Part shown: positions 1-10,222 of the stretch, one piece after another
How positions within the stretch are numbered: position 1 is the first letter of the stretch
Layout of the letters: the number at the start of each line of letters is the position of its first letter
Origin: Cymodocea nodosa
Lineage: Eukaryota > Streptophyta > Magnoliopsida > Alismatales > Cymodoceaceae
Assembly: GCA_036874045.1 (NCBI GenBank)
Contig: JAZBRI010000011.1
Coordinates: 7,321,001 to 7,385,000, forward strand
Direction of reading: 5' to 3'
Length of the DNA: 64,000 nucleotides
Translations under genes and position numbers: made by a program
Notes under the pieces: generated by a model
Told to the model about the DNA's origin: nothing
The model's database searches: none
The model's input: the letters and a program-made list of their open reading frames with translations, nothing else

Positions 1-623
1 TATTGGGCTTTCAATTTTTCTACATCCCTCTTCTTGCAAAGTGCATCAAATACCAGATGTGCTTTAGCTACTACTACCACATCTTCTGGTTCTCCTTGGT
101 TTTTCCTAACTTGAACCAATCCTTGGAATTCTCGTAATTCCTCTTCAGTTGAAGGCCCCAACATTGTTGCTTGTGCCAACAGCCTGAATGGTGGAACTGA
201 AGGTCCTAGCTGTTGTTCCTCAAGAACAGGTCTTTCAACAATTGGCTCCTCTTGTTCTTCTTCTACTTGTTGCTGCCGCCTCATTTCACCCCTTGCACGA
301 CCAGCAACGCACCTTTTGAACCATAATCTGGCCTTGCGCTGCGTTAGCTCTAAGGCTACTTTGTTGTTAGGCCTGATTTTTCTTTCTTTACTGACAACAA
401 TTTTTGTTGCTACTCTGATTCTTGTTTCCATTATCTAGGGTATTTGTATACCCAAATCTACTAAAACTCTTTTCAAGTTGAAAAGTTCAGATTCTACCTT
501 CTGTAGCTCTTTTTCTCTTATCGTATTCCTGATTTTCTGTCACGTGTGCCATTCCTCTGACTCTTTCAGAAATTCTGATGTGTCAACAGCATCTTCCCAG
601 AACTCGGGTGTCATCTTCCTCAT
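1..623 (-). pseudogene. Athila 1 extra ORF downstream of integrase, unrecognised, broken
   Basis: The minus strand is open from an ATG at 623 to the window edge apart from two in-frame stops (TGA at 542-540, TAG at 437-435). The protein starts MRKMTPEFWEDAVDTSEFL and, after the second stop, runs on with METRIRVATKIVVSKERK. It is rich in K, R, E and Q with no membrane segment visible, and looks helical. A related copy lies at 60692-61450, also downstream of an Athila integrase remnant, so this is a regular part of the element and not a chance ORF. Athila-group elements often have a third, env-like ORF in this position (family knowledge), but I recognise no envelope features. The true 3' end lies off the window. 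Function unknown. Confidence 0.6.
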
Positions 624-896
624 CGTGGAATTACACAATGACACGGAATCGCTCTGATCTCTACTGTTCTAAGTTCTAACTGGTCTACTGGATAACGCCC
701 CCAAAACCCTAAGTTTTAAAATAAATTCTAATTTTAGGTGGGTAATCGAGTCATTTCCTGAACCAATTCTCGCTCTCTCATCCGTGGAATTATAGATAAC
801 TCCACAAACTAAGTTCGTGGACTTAACTATAGTACTCTGTTGAATTACAATTAACTCAACGGCGTAAGCTCGTTGGTTACGCCGTTGACTAACTCA
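624..896 (-). promoter_or_regulatory. Leader of the Athila 1 extra ORF with inverted-repeat modules
   Basis: The non-coding stretch upstream of the extra ORF (minus strand) holds several inverted repeats of the kind also found in the LTRs: a GTGGA...TCCAC pair and a TTGAATTA...TAACTCAACG pair near 780-900. An AT-rich TTTATTTTAAAA stretch lies near 715-730, closer to the ATG. The same arrangement recurs at 61480-61735 in Athila 3. A promoter for the third ORF is an inference from this layout only. Confidence 0.35.
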
Positions 897-901
897 AGAC
901 T

Positions 902-2758
902 TGTTCATGTTTTCCCAGCACTACACTAGAAAAACTTGGATTTGTTACTTCTATTTTTACTTAGTTAATTTATCTTTATGCCTATTCTTTCTTTTAGAAG
1001 TAAACAAACAACCTTTAATACAATTTAGATATTAATTCCAATTTGTACTTTAACTGCAAGTGCATAGTATCTATTGTATTAGTGTGCAAGTACAGGTCGA
1101 TCCCATAGGGAATTGCTGACGAATTTAAGAAATGTTTGATTGTGAACAATTCAAATTTATATTCAATAAGCACTCCGTTGAGTTACAAGTAACTCAACAG
1201 ACTAAGTTCGTTGAGTTATTGATAACTCAACGGACTATCCTCGTGGACTTAAGTTAACTCCACGAGTCTTTCTCTTCTTTATAATACTGCTAATTACAGA
1301 AGAATTCAGCCAACCATTGGGCGATTCCACAAATTGTAAATAACATCAATTAAGCTTTTTAATGCTAGTTATTATTAGATTTATCATTATGCAATACTAA
1401 CATTCAGATGATTCAAACATTAACCATTAAAATCTTTAAGTTATTTTGTACGAACCAATTTCAGTAAACTGTAAAATTAAAACTAACATAAAACAATCAT
1501 AAAATTGATACAGATAACATTAATCACAATACAACACCAACAATACAACACTCAAATACAACATACAAACAAAGATAAATTGTTTTTTGTATTTTTTGTT
1601 TTGATGTGATGGGCGAAAGGTGAAATGCAAAGTAATTTCACTTGACATTAAATACTTCCGACACTACTTGCAACGCGATTACACCATTGAAAATTGAACC
1701 ACTTACAATTCTGTCTCCTCTCCCTATAGAATCGCGAGTCCAGAATTGCAAGATAATCTCCTCTTCAGCATACAGGCATCAACCCGAAGCCAAGGCTAAA
1801 AGCTTTACGATCTCCTGAAATATGAGTCAGCGCTTGGTGAAAATGGCTTCCCTTCCCGCGACGCGATCACTCCTCACAGTGGTTGTCAAGCACTGTGTTT
1901 GGCTCGGAATCGACCCGACATTAGGCAAGTATCCTCATAGACCTCCGATGATTGGTGATTATGGTGGTGATACGATGGTTGGTGTGATACTTCGGAGAAT
2001 CACCGATACTGTCTGTAGAAAGCTCGGTGCTCCTCCTTTATATACACTAGTCGTCCATCGATCACACCCTTTCTTTTTTTCTTCTTTTCTTTTATATTTC
2101 TTTAGTGGTAACTGCTTCTGCTTGAATGGTCGGTTGGATTTCCTTCCTTCAGATCAATGGCGATGATTTCTTTCTCCCTACGCGATTGAATTCCTATGTG
2201 ATACGTGCAAACGTGGTTTTTCCTTCCAACTGTCTATTCCTGCAACCGCTACAGTGGCATATTACAAAATATATATAGTCCGTGGAGTTACAAATAACTC
2301 AACGGACTTCCTTCGTTGATTTAACTATAAAACACGTGCAAAAAATAACAACTTAAGTTTATAACGCTAACCTAACGCGTTGCCTTAGTGTATTGTCATG
2401 TAACTCAACGTGTGCAGTTATACTAACTTAACGAGTTATAACGTAAGTAAATCTACCAGCTCTCAACACGTGTCAGCAGTAGTTTAAACATAAAATAACA
2501 TTTCAGAGAATTACAGGTATAACTATCCGATACTCAGATGCATTTTCGGATACTTAAGAATTTCACAGCCTGCAATTTACCAACAGTTCATAAATGTACT
2601 AAATTAACATTAATTCCCCAAAATTAAGCAGATTCTTCAATTAAAGCATATAACAGTGCAATTATAACATAATGGCTTAATTCTCATGTGATAAGCTAAA
2701 TATTATGCAATTAACCATCATTTAACTGTTAATAATATGCACTTTTTCATTCTAAACA
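902..2758 (-). mobile_element. Solo Athila LTR (1857 bp), TSD AGACT
   Basis: On the minus strand it starts TGTTTAGAATG (2758) and ends with ...AACA (902). It aligns along its whole length with the Athila 2 5' LTR at 13754-15598. AGACT is repeated exactly at 897-901 and 2759-2763. No primer site or coding sequence follows it, so it is a solo LTR left by LTR-LTR recombination. Sequence on both sides matches the continuous Athila 3 spacer near 61735, which confirms that it interrupts the 3' spacer of Athila 1. It contains the hairpin trio at 1175-1266 and the block shared with a copia LTR at 2333-2438. Confidence 0.9.
1175..1266. repeat. Trio of inverted repeats in Athila LTRs
   Basis: Three consecutive near-perfect hairpins: CCGTTGAGTTA...TAACTCAAC (1175-1200), GTTCGTTGAGTTA...TAACTCAACGGAC (1206-1235) and CTCGTGGA...TCCACGAG (1240-1266). 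Arms are 8-13 nt with loops of a few nt. All share a GTTA/TAAC core with different outer arms. The trio is kept in the other Athila LTRs at about 8108-8198, 9896-9988, 14025-14118 and 30890-30982. Compensatory-looking arm changes between copies would point to selection on structure; most changes I see do not obviously compensate. Confidence 0.75.
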
Positions 2759-2763
2759 AGACT

Positions 2764-3091
2764 CAATGGAGTAAGTTCGTTGAGTTAAGTGTAATTCAAC
2801 GGACTTTCCGTACAGACAGATATAATAAAAAATACTTGAGATAATAGTTTTTTTTCTTCGATTTTTACGAGTTTAATTGATACTATGTTTCGATCAGACC
2901 AAAATTTTTACCTAAAAATTAATATAAATTTTTTTTTATGTTCCAGTCATACCAATGGATCCAGTCGATTGAACAGCGACGATTTTTATATTTTATAATT
3001 TTTTAATATTTTTTTTAATTAAAATGAAAATAAAATAAAAACTGATTTCTTACTAAGTAAAGCTCGAGTAGTCCTCCACTTTAACTTCTTC
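2764..3091 (-). other. Athila 1 spacer between integrase and extra ORF
   Basis: AT-rich non-coding sequence. It begins with another hairpin-type repeat (2764-2810, GTTGAGTTA with AACGGAC arms). It contains degenerate copies of a TTTCGGTC-AACC type motif near 2887-2985, better preserved in Athila 3 at 61820-62115. It ends where integrase C-terminal coding similarity begins. No gene seen. Confidence 0.6.
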
Positions 3092-4290
3092 TATAATTCC
3101 AAAGGAGCTTTTGGTATTTTCAAAATAGGTCTAAGTCTTTGTCTATTTACTTTAAAGATATTCTGATTTTTAGGATTTTCAATCTCAATAGCTCTATAGG
3201 GATAAATATTTTAAACTATGTAAGGTCCTGCCCATCTAGATCTTAATTTTCCTGGATGGTTATGGAGTCTAGCCATGTAAAGATATACTTCTTGTCTTAT
3301 TTCAAAGTTTTTTGGAATAATTTTCCTATCATGCTAGAATTTCATTTTCTCTTTTTCTCTTACAGTCTTCGAATAAGCTTCATTCCTAAATTCTTCTAGT
3401 TCAATTAATTACATTTTTCTATTTTCATCAGCTTGATTTAAATTAGTGTTCAGAGTTTTTAATGCCTAATAAGCTTTATGTTCTATTTCAATTGGTAAAT
3501 GACAACTTTTTCCATATACTAGCCTAAAAGCTGACATACCTAAACTTATCTTATAAGCAGTTCTATAAGCCCAAAGTGCATCTATCAATCTATTAGCCCA
3601 ATTTGTTCTAGTAGGATTTACTACTTTTTCTAAGATTAACTTAATTTGTTTGTTAGCACTTTCTACTTGTCCACTTGTTTGCAGATAATATGATGTTGCA
3701 ATTTTGTGGTTTACTCCATATTTCTTTATTAAGGCTTCAAAACTTCTATTACAGAAATGAGTTCCTCTATCACTGATAATAGCTTTAGGTATTCCAAATC
3801 TGGCAAATATATTGGTTCTTATAAATTGTATTACCACTTTGTTGTCATTAGTTTTTGTAGGAATAGCTTCTATCCATTTAGATACATAATCTACCCCCAA
3901 CAATATGTAATTAAATTGATTAGACATAGGAAATGGACCCATAAAATTTATTCCCCACACATCAAAGATTTCAACCTCAACAATAGGATTAAGAGACATC
4001 ATATTCCTCTTTGATATTCTTCCTATTTGTTGACATCTTAAACAACTTAAGTAATATTTAGGAACATCTTTGAATAGTATTGGCCAATAAAATCCACATT
4101 GTAGAATTTTTGCAGCAGTTTTCCCTGAGTCAAAATGCCCTCCACAAGCTTGGTCATGACAGAAAGACAATATGCTCTGATATTCAGTTTTTGGAACACA
4201 CCTCCTTAAAACCAGATCAGAACATTTCTTAAATAAGTATGGGTCTTCCCAATAGTAATATTTTACTCTTGAGAAAAATAATTTCTTATC
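3092..4290 (-). pseudogene. Athila 1 integrase, degraded
   Basis: An open frame at 4170-3466 gives an integrase with an HHCC-type zinc domain (CGGHF ... CLRCQQ), a catalytic core and the conserved GQVESANKQIK stretch. The usual Asp of the WGIDFMGPFP motif reads Asn here (WGINFMGPFP). The second Asp (ISDRGTHF) and the Glu (GQVE) remain. After a stop at 3466 the C-terminal domain continues, broken by further stops, through HPGKLRSRWAGPY and LRPILKIPKAPLEL to about 3092. The family role is cDNA insertion. The lost first metal ligand and the stops make this copy inactive. Confidence 0.9.
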
Positions 4291-6010
4291 CTATCTATTC
4301 CAATCCTTAGGTGTTAAACCAGTAACTAAGTAATTAACTATGTCTACATACCAAGGTATTGTGTTGATGGTCATTAATTGTTCATTAGGAAAATTATCCT
4401 TAATTTCAATATTTGATTTTTCTATTTGTAATCTTGATAAATGATCTACTACTACATTCTTACAACCTTTTTTATCTTTAATTTCTAGATCAAATTCTTA
4501 TAATAATAATATCCATCGAATCAATCTAGGCTTAATTTCCTTTTTTGCTATTAGGTGTTTTAAAGCTGCATGATCCGTGTATACTATTACTTTAGCTCCA
4601 ATCAAATATGATCTAAACTTTTCTAAGGAAAACACAACAGCTAATAGTTCTTTGTCAATAGTTGTGTAATTAACTTGAGCATCATTTAAGGTTTTGCTTG
4701 CATAATGAATCACTCTAGGAGATTTTTCTATCTTCTGTCCAACCACTGCTCCTACAGCAAAATCAGATGCATCGCACATTAATTCAAATGGATGGCTTCA
4801 ATCAAGTGCTTGAATTATAGGATTTGAAATTAAGCTAGTTTTAAGCTTGAAAAATACTTCTTTGCAATTTTTATCAAAGTTAAATGGGACACCTTTTAAT
4901 AGATTAGTTAAAGGTCTATTTTGCTAAAGTCTTTAATAAATCTTCTATAAAAACCAGCATGTCCTAGAAATGATCTAATATCTTTTACTAATTTAGGTTC
5001 TGGTAGATTAGAAATTACTTCTATTTTAGCTTTATCTACTTCCAACCCTTTCTTAGAAACAACATGCCCTAAAACTATTCCTTGTATAACCATGAAGTGA
5101 CATTTTTCCCAATTTAGAACCAAATTTTTTTCCACACTGTGTTTTAATATTTGGTCTAAATTGTTTAAACAAACTTCATATGAATTGCCATATACAGTAA
5201 AATCATCCATAAATATTTCTAAGAAATCTTCAGTCATTCCAATAAATATGCCCTGCATACACCTTTGAAAGGTGGCTGGTGCATTGCATAATCCGAATGG
5301 CATTCTCTTAAAAGCATAAGTTCCATTAGGACAGGTGAAAGTTGTTTTCTCTTGATCCTCTAATGCTACTGGAATTTAATTATAACCTGAATACCCGTCT
5401 AGGAAACAAAAATATTCTTGCCCTGCTAATCTTTCCAACATTTGATCTATAAAAGGTAAGGGAAAATGATCTTTCCTAGTCACAACATTCAGCTTTCTAT
5501 AGTCTATACATACTCTCCAGCCTGATTGAATTCTAATAGGTATCAAGTCTTGACTTTCATTCCTAATAACTATTAATCCTGATTTCTTAGGAACTACATG
5601 GATTGGGCTAACCCACGAGCTATCAGAAATTGGATAAATTATGTCATTATCTAACTATTTTACTATTTCTTTTCTGACTACTTCTTTAAGATTTGGATTT
5701 AATCTCCTCTTAGAAATTCTAACAGGTTTAGCATTCTCTTCTAAATATATGTAGTGACAACATAAAGTTGAACTTAACCCTTTTATATCAGTCATAGTCC
5801 ATCCTATTGCTTCTTTATAACTTTCACTACATCTTTTAATTTAGCTATTTGATCCTCTTTTAAATCTGAAGCAATAATGATTGGACAGGTTCGTTTCTCT
5901 TCCAGAAATATAAAGGTTGATTTAGGAGGTAAATGTTTTAATTCTAAATGTTGCCCATCAGAAGCTAAAGCTCCTAATTGAACATCATCATTTTCTAAAT
6001 TAATTTCTTC
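4291..6010 (-). pseudogene. Athila 1 reverse transcriptase and RNase H, degraded
   Basis: RT fragments include RMPFGLCNAPATFQRC, the catalytic FMDD box in EIFMDDFTVYGNS (5303-4908) and FLGHAGFYRRFIKDFSKI. RNase H follows with [16 protein letters not shown] (4779-4498). Reading frames differ between 6736-6011, 5303-4908 and 4779-4498, so at least two frameshifts occurred besides stops; one is a small deletion near 5820 relative to Athila 2. The FMDD box and the GHAGFYRRFIKDFSKI motif are typical of the Athila branch of Ty3/gypsy. Same orientation and order as Athila 2 pol at 10223-12700. Confidence 0.9.
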
Positions 6011-7717
6011 CTAGTCTCCTTCTATATTTATACTTTCACTTTCCTCTAAATTTTCAGAATTGATTTGCCTATTTAATTCTTCTTGAATCACATCATCTAA
6101 CATATTTCCTTCATCCTCTAAAAAGTCTATGATATGTAAGGACATTTCTAACTCCTCAAACCTTTCTGGTTTGAAAATGTTTAATTGAGTATCCTCATTG
6201 CCATATGCTAACTTCATTACTCCAATTTTACAATTTATAACAGCCCCTGATGTTGCTAAAAATGGCCTTCCTAAAATTAAAGATGTATCACTATTTTTAT
6301 GCTTAATTTGTTGGGAATCCAAAATTACAATATCAATAGGATATATAAAGTTTTTGATTTTAATTAAGACATCCTCTATTTTTCCTCTAGGGTGTCTTAT
6401 ACTTCTATCAGCTAATTGAATAACCATACTAGTAGGAGTTAAGCTTTCTAATCCTAAGGATGCAAATATATCACTTGGCATAGCATTTATACCTGCATCT
6501 AAGTCTATTAAGGTTCTTTCTAGAATGATATTTCCTTTGGTGTATGATATAATAGGGATTCCAAGATCAGATAACTTTTTAGGAATTTGTGGCAGAAATA
6601 GGGAATTACTTTGCTCAGCTAAAAAGACATTTCTAAGAACTTTTCGCTCTCTTTTCTTAGTACACCAATCCTTTAGAAATTTAGCACAATGTGGCATTTT
6701 CTGCAATAGATCTAACAAAGGAATGTTAACTTGCACTTTTTCAAAAATTTCTCTGATTTTTTCTTGTTTTTCAAGTATTGTTTATTGTAATCTTATAGGA
6801 TAGGGTGCTAAAGATTGTGATTTAAAAGATTCTTTTTCTTTCATTTGATTTGTTTGATCATTTTTAGCCTCATTAGCAGATTCAGATTGTTCTTTAGTGA
6901 TTTCTAGATTTTCAACTATTACCTTTTCATTATCATTTTGATTTTTACTCTTATCCACCTTCATATTATTTTCATTTTGAGTTCTTGATGGTATATCAGT
7001 TCCAGATCTTAATGTTGCACATACATCTTCTAGATTTTCGTTACTCTCATGATGTTTTTGTATATCATTTTTGTGATTATGATCTTCAATTGTTTTTAGT
7101 TTTAAAGTACATTCTTTAAATTCTCTTGCATTAGTATTTTCTTTTGGCTGTGTATTTTGCAAATTATGCAGATTTATAACATTATAATTTCCATTATCCT
7201 ATTCCATAACTTGTATTTTCATTGTATATTCTTCCAATACTTTTAGTTTTCTTTCCAGATCATCTAATATCATTACATTAAATTTTTGATCAATTTCCAT
7301 TATGGTTTTTTCAGTTTCGTAAATTATATCCATTTTAGGTTTTGAATATGATTCCTTATAATTTAATTGGTTGACTTCTTGTTGTTGACACATAAAGTAT
7401 TCTAGTTTTTCCAGGTTTTACTCTATATTCCGCTTCAATCTGTCATACCTATCCCAAACTTCAGTATCTCTCAACATCTTACACATTCTATACTGACCAT
7501 CAATTGGGTAAACTATAGGATTCTCATACTCGGCTCTATTATATTGAGGATAATTTATTTGTTGTTCATGGGATCTAGCCATCTGCAAACGTCTCAGTTT
7601 CAAACAGTCAGAAATCTTGTGTCCTTTAGAATTGCAGAATTCACATATGCTAACTACAGGTTTTAGAAATCTTTGAGCATAAGCATATGTCATATTCTCA
7701 ATTATAGAAGAAAACAC
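6011..7717 (-). pseudogene. Athila 1 gag C-terminal part and protease, broken
   Basis: One reading frame with stops (ends at 7418, 7199, 6782, 6011). It begins only about 50 nt after the primer site. A perfect CX2CX4HX4C zinc knuckle (CEFCNSKGHKISDC) lies about 24 residues in. A charged linker follows with the Athila signature VCATLRSGTDIPSRTQ, then PLLDLLQKMPHCAKFLKDW, and an aspartic protease region whose active site reads LIDLDAGINAMP where Athila 2 has LIDLGAGINVMP. The LADRSIRHPRGKIEDVLIKI and LILGRPFLAT blocks are intact. The capsid (retrotransposon gag) domain expected before the knuckle is absent. Confidence 0.85.
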
Positions 7718-7769
7718 ACAACACTCTGGCTATTAAAACGAAACAGCTCTAACAGTTGCTTATATGAAT

Positions 7770-7787
7770 TCCCCAGCAACGGCGCCA
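7770..7787 (-). other. Athila 1 primer binding site (tRNA-Asp)
   Basis: The plus strand reads TCCCCAGCAACGGCGCCA, matching the 3' end of plant tRNA-Asp at 17 of 18 positions. Read on the minus strand it begins TGGCGCC, eight bases after the LTR end (CA at 7795-7796), as is usual for Athila/Tat elements. It fixes the element's orientation. Confidence 0.92.
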
Positions 7788-7794
7788 GAAAACT

Positions 7795-9624
7795 TGTTTG
7801 GATCTCCAGCACGCACTAGAAAACTTGATTGGTTACCCAGCAACGTGCCAGAAAAACTTAGATTTCTTAACTTCTGTTTTTACTTAGTTAATTTATCTTT
7901 ATGCCTATATCACTGAATTCCTTTTTAGAAGTAAACAAACAACCTTTCACACAAATTAGATATTAATTCCAATTTGTATTTTAACTACAAGTGCACAGTG
8001 TTTATTGTATTAGTGTACAAGTACAGGTCGATCCCACAGGGAATTGCTTAAGAATTGCGAACTGTTCCGTTTTTAACAATCAAATTTATATATTCAATAA
8101 GCTCTCCGTTGAGTTATAATTAACTCAACGGACTAAGTTCGTTGAGTTATGGCTAACTCAACGGACTAACCTCGTAGACTTAAGTGAACTCCACGAGCCT
8201 GTTTTTCCTATTTAATATTGCTATTTACAAAGGAATTCGGCCAACCATTGGGCAGTTTCACAAATTGTAAATAACATCAATTAAGCTCTTTAATGTTAGT
8301 AAACACTAGATTTATCATTAGGCAATACTAACATTCAGATAATTCAAACAGTAACCATTAAAATCTTTAAGTCTTCTGAACAAACCAATTTCAGTAAACT
8401 GTAAAACTAAAATAATCACAACACTAACAAAGATAACATTAATCACAATACAAAACAAACAATACAACACTCAAATACAAAATACAAACACAGATAAGTT
8501 GTGTTTGGTATTTTTGTTTTGATATGAGCATGAAAATGGGTGAAAGGTGAAATGTAAAGTAATCTCAGTCGACAGTAAATACTTCCGTCACTACATGCGA
8601 CGCGATTACACCACTGAAAATTAAACCACTTACAATTCTGTCTCCTCTCCCTATAAAATTGTAAGTCCAGAATTGCAAGATAATCTCCTCTTCAACATAC
8701 AAGTATCAACCCGAAGCCAAGGCTAGAAGCTTTACGATCTCTTGAGATATGAGTCGACGCTTGGTGAAAATGGCTTCCCTTCCCGCGATGCGATCACTCC
8801 TTACAGTGGTTGTCAGGCATTGTGTTTGGCTCGAAATCGACTTGACATCAGGAAAGTATCCTCACAGACCTCCGATGGTTGGTGATTATGGTGGTGGTAT
8901 GGAGCTTCAAGGAACTTCCGACACTACCTGCAGTTAGCATCGTTCTCCACCTCTACACACACTAGCCACCACACCTACTTCTTTTTTCTTCTTTTCTTTT
9001 ATATTTCTTCAATGGTAACTGCTTCTGCTTGAATGATCAGTTGGATTTCCTTCATTCATATCAACGACGATGATTTCTTCTTCCTTCAACGAGTGAATTC
9101 CTGTGTGATACGTGCGATCGTGGTTTTTCTTCCAACTATTCTGTTCCTGCAATCGCTACAGTGGCATATTAGAAAATAAATGGTCCGTGGAGTTACAGAT
9201 AACTCAACGGACTTGCTTCGTTGATTTAATTATAAACACGTACATAAATTTAACTATCTGATGCTCAAGTGCATTTCATATACTTACAAACTTAACTATC
9301 CGATGCTCAGATGCCTTTCGAATACTTACAAACCTAACTATCCAATACTCAGATGCATTTCAGATAGTTATAGATAATTCACTGATATATAACTTAAGTC
9401 AATCTTCCAGATCACGACACATGTCATCAGTAGTTTTATAATAAAGAAATATTCCGAAGAGTTACAAGTCTAACTATCTGATGCCCAAATGCATTTCGGA
9501 TAGTTACAGATAACCCACCGAAAATTCACTTAAGTCATTCTTCCAGAATATGACACGTGTCCACAGCTATTTTATAATAAAAGGAGATTTAAGAGAGTTA
9601 CACATATAACTATCTAATGCCCAA
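7795..9624 (-). mobile_element. Athila 1 5' LTR, first (3') portion
   Basis: LTR sequence beginning TGTTTGGATCTCC on the plus strand (the LTR 3' end in element orientation). It is interrupted at 9624 by Athila 2, with TSD CCCAA at 9620-9624, and resumes at 15599. The joined LTR is about 2.2 kb, longer than the 1.85-kb relatives. The extra length lies around 9240-9620, an array of AACTATCCGATGCTCAGATGC units with TTCGGATAGTTA, CTTAAGTCA and CACGTGTC, in place of the CTAACTTAACGAGTT-type sequence of the solo LTR and Athila 2. Confidence 0.85.
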
Positions 9625-10222
9625 TGTTTGGGTTTTCCCAACACTACACTAGAAAAACTTGGATTTGTTACTTCTATTTTTACTTAGTTAATTTATCTTT
9701 ATGCCTATTCTTTCTTTTAGAAGTAAACAAACAACCTTTAATACAATTTAGATATTAATTCCAATTTGTACTTTAACTGCAAGTGCATAGTGTCTATTGT
9801 ATCAATGTGCAAGTACAGGTTGATCCCATAGGGAATTGCTGATGAATTTAAGAAATGTTTGATTGTGAACAATTCAAATTTATATTCAATAAGCACTCCG
9901 TTGAATTACAATTAACTCAACGGACTAAATTCGTTGAGTTATGGATAACTCAATGGACTATCCTCGTGGACTTAAGTTAACTCCACGAGCCTGTCTCTTC
10001 TTTATAATACTACTATTTACAGAGGAATTCGGCCAACCATTGGGCAATTCCACAGATTGTAAATAACATCCATTAAGCTTTTTAATGCTAGTTAACATTG
10101 GATTTATCATTAAGCAATACTAACATTCAGATGATTCAAACAGTCACCATTAAAATCTTTAAGTTTTTTGTACGAACCAATTTCAGTAAACTGTAAAATT
10201 AAAACTAATATAAAACAATCAT
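9625..10222 (-). mobile_element. Athila 2 3' LTR remnant
   Basis: Starts TGTTTGGGTTTTCCC directly after TSD CCCAA and follows the other Athila LTRs for about 598 bp. At about 10222 it jumps straight into RNase H-side internal sequence (ATCCTTAGGTGTT, compare 4302). The deletion has removed integrase, the 3' spacer, the polypurine tract and about 1.25 kb of the LTR. Only a few bases (AATC/AT) are shared at the junction, suggesting illegitimate recombination after insertion. Confidence 0.85.

Noticed and set aside
1822..2166. Open frame MSQRLVKMASLPATRSLLTV on the plus strand, seen again at 8749-8937 and 14659-14967
   Set aside because: It lies antisense inside Athila LTRs and recurs only because the LTR recurs. 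Length and C-terminus differ between copies through frameshifts, with no sign of coding constraint.
3757..4014. Plus-strand frames over Athila pol (also 6198-6419, 6525-6803, 12451-12729)
   Set aside because: Antisense shadows of recognisable integrase and protease coding sequence.
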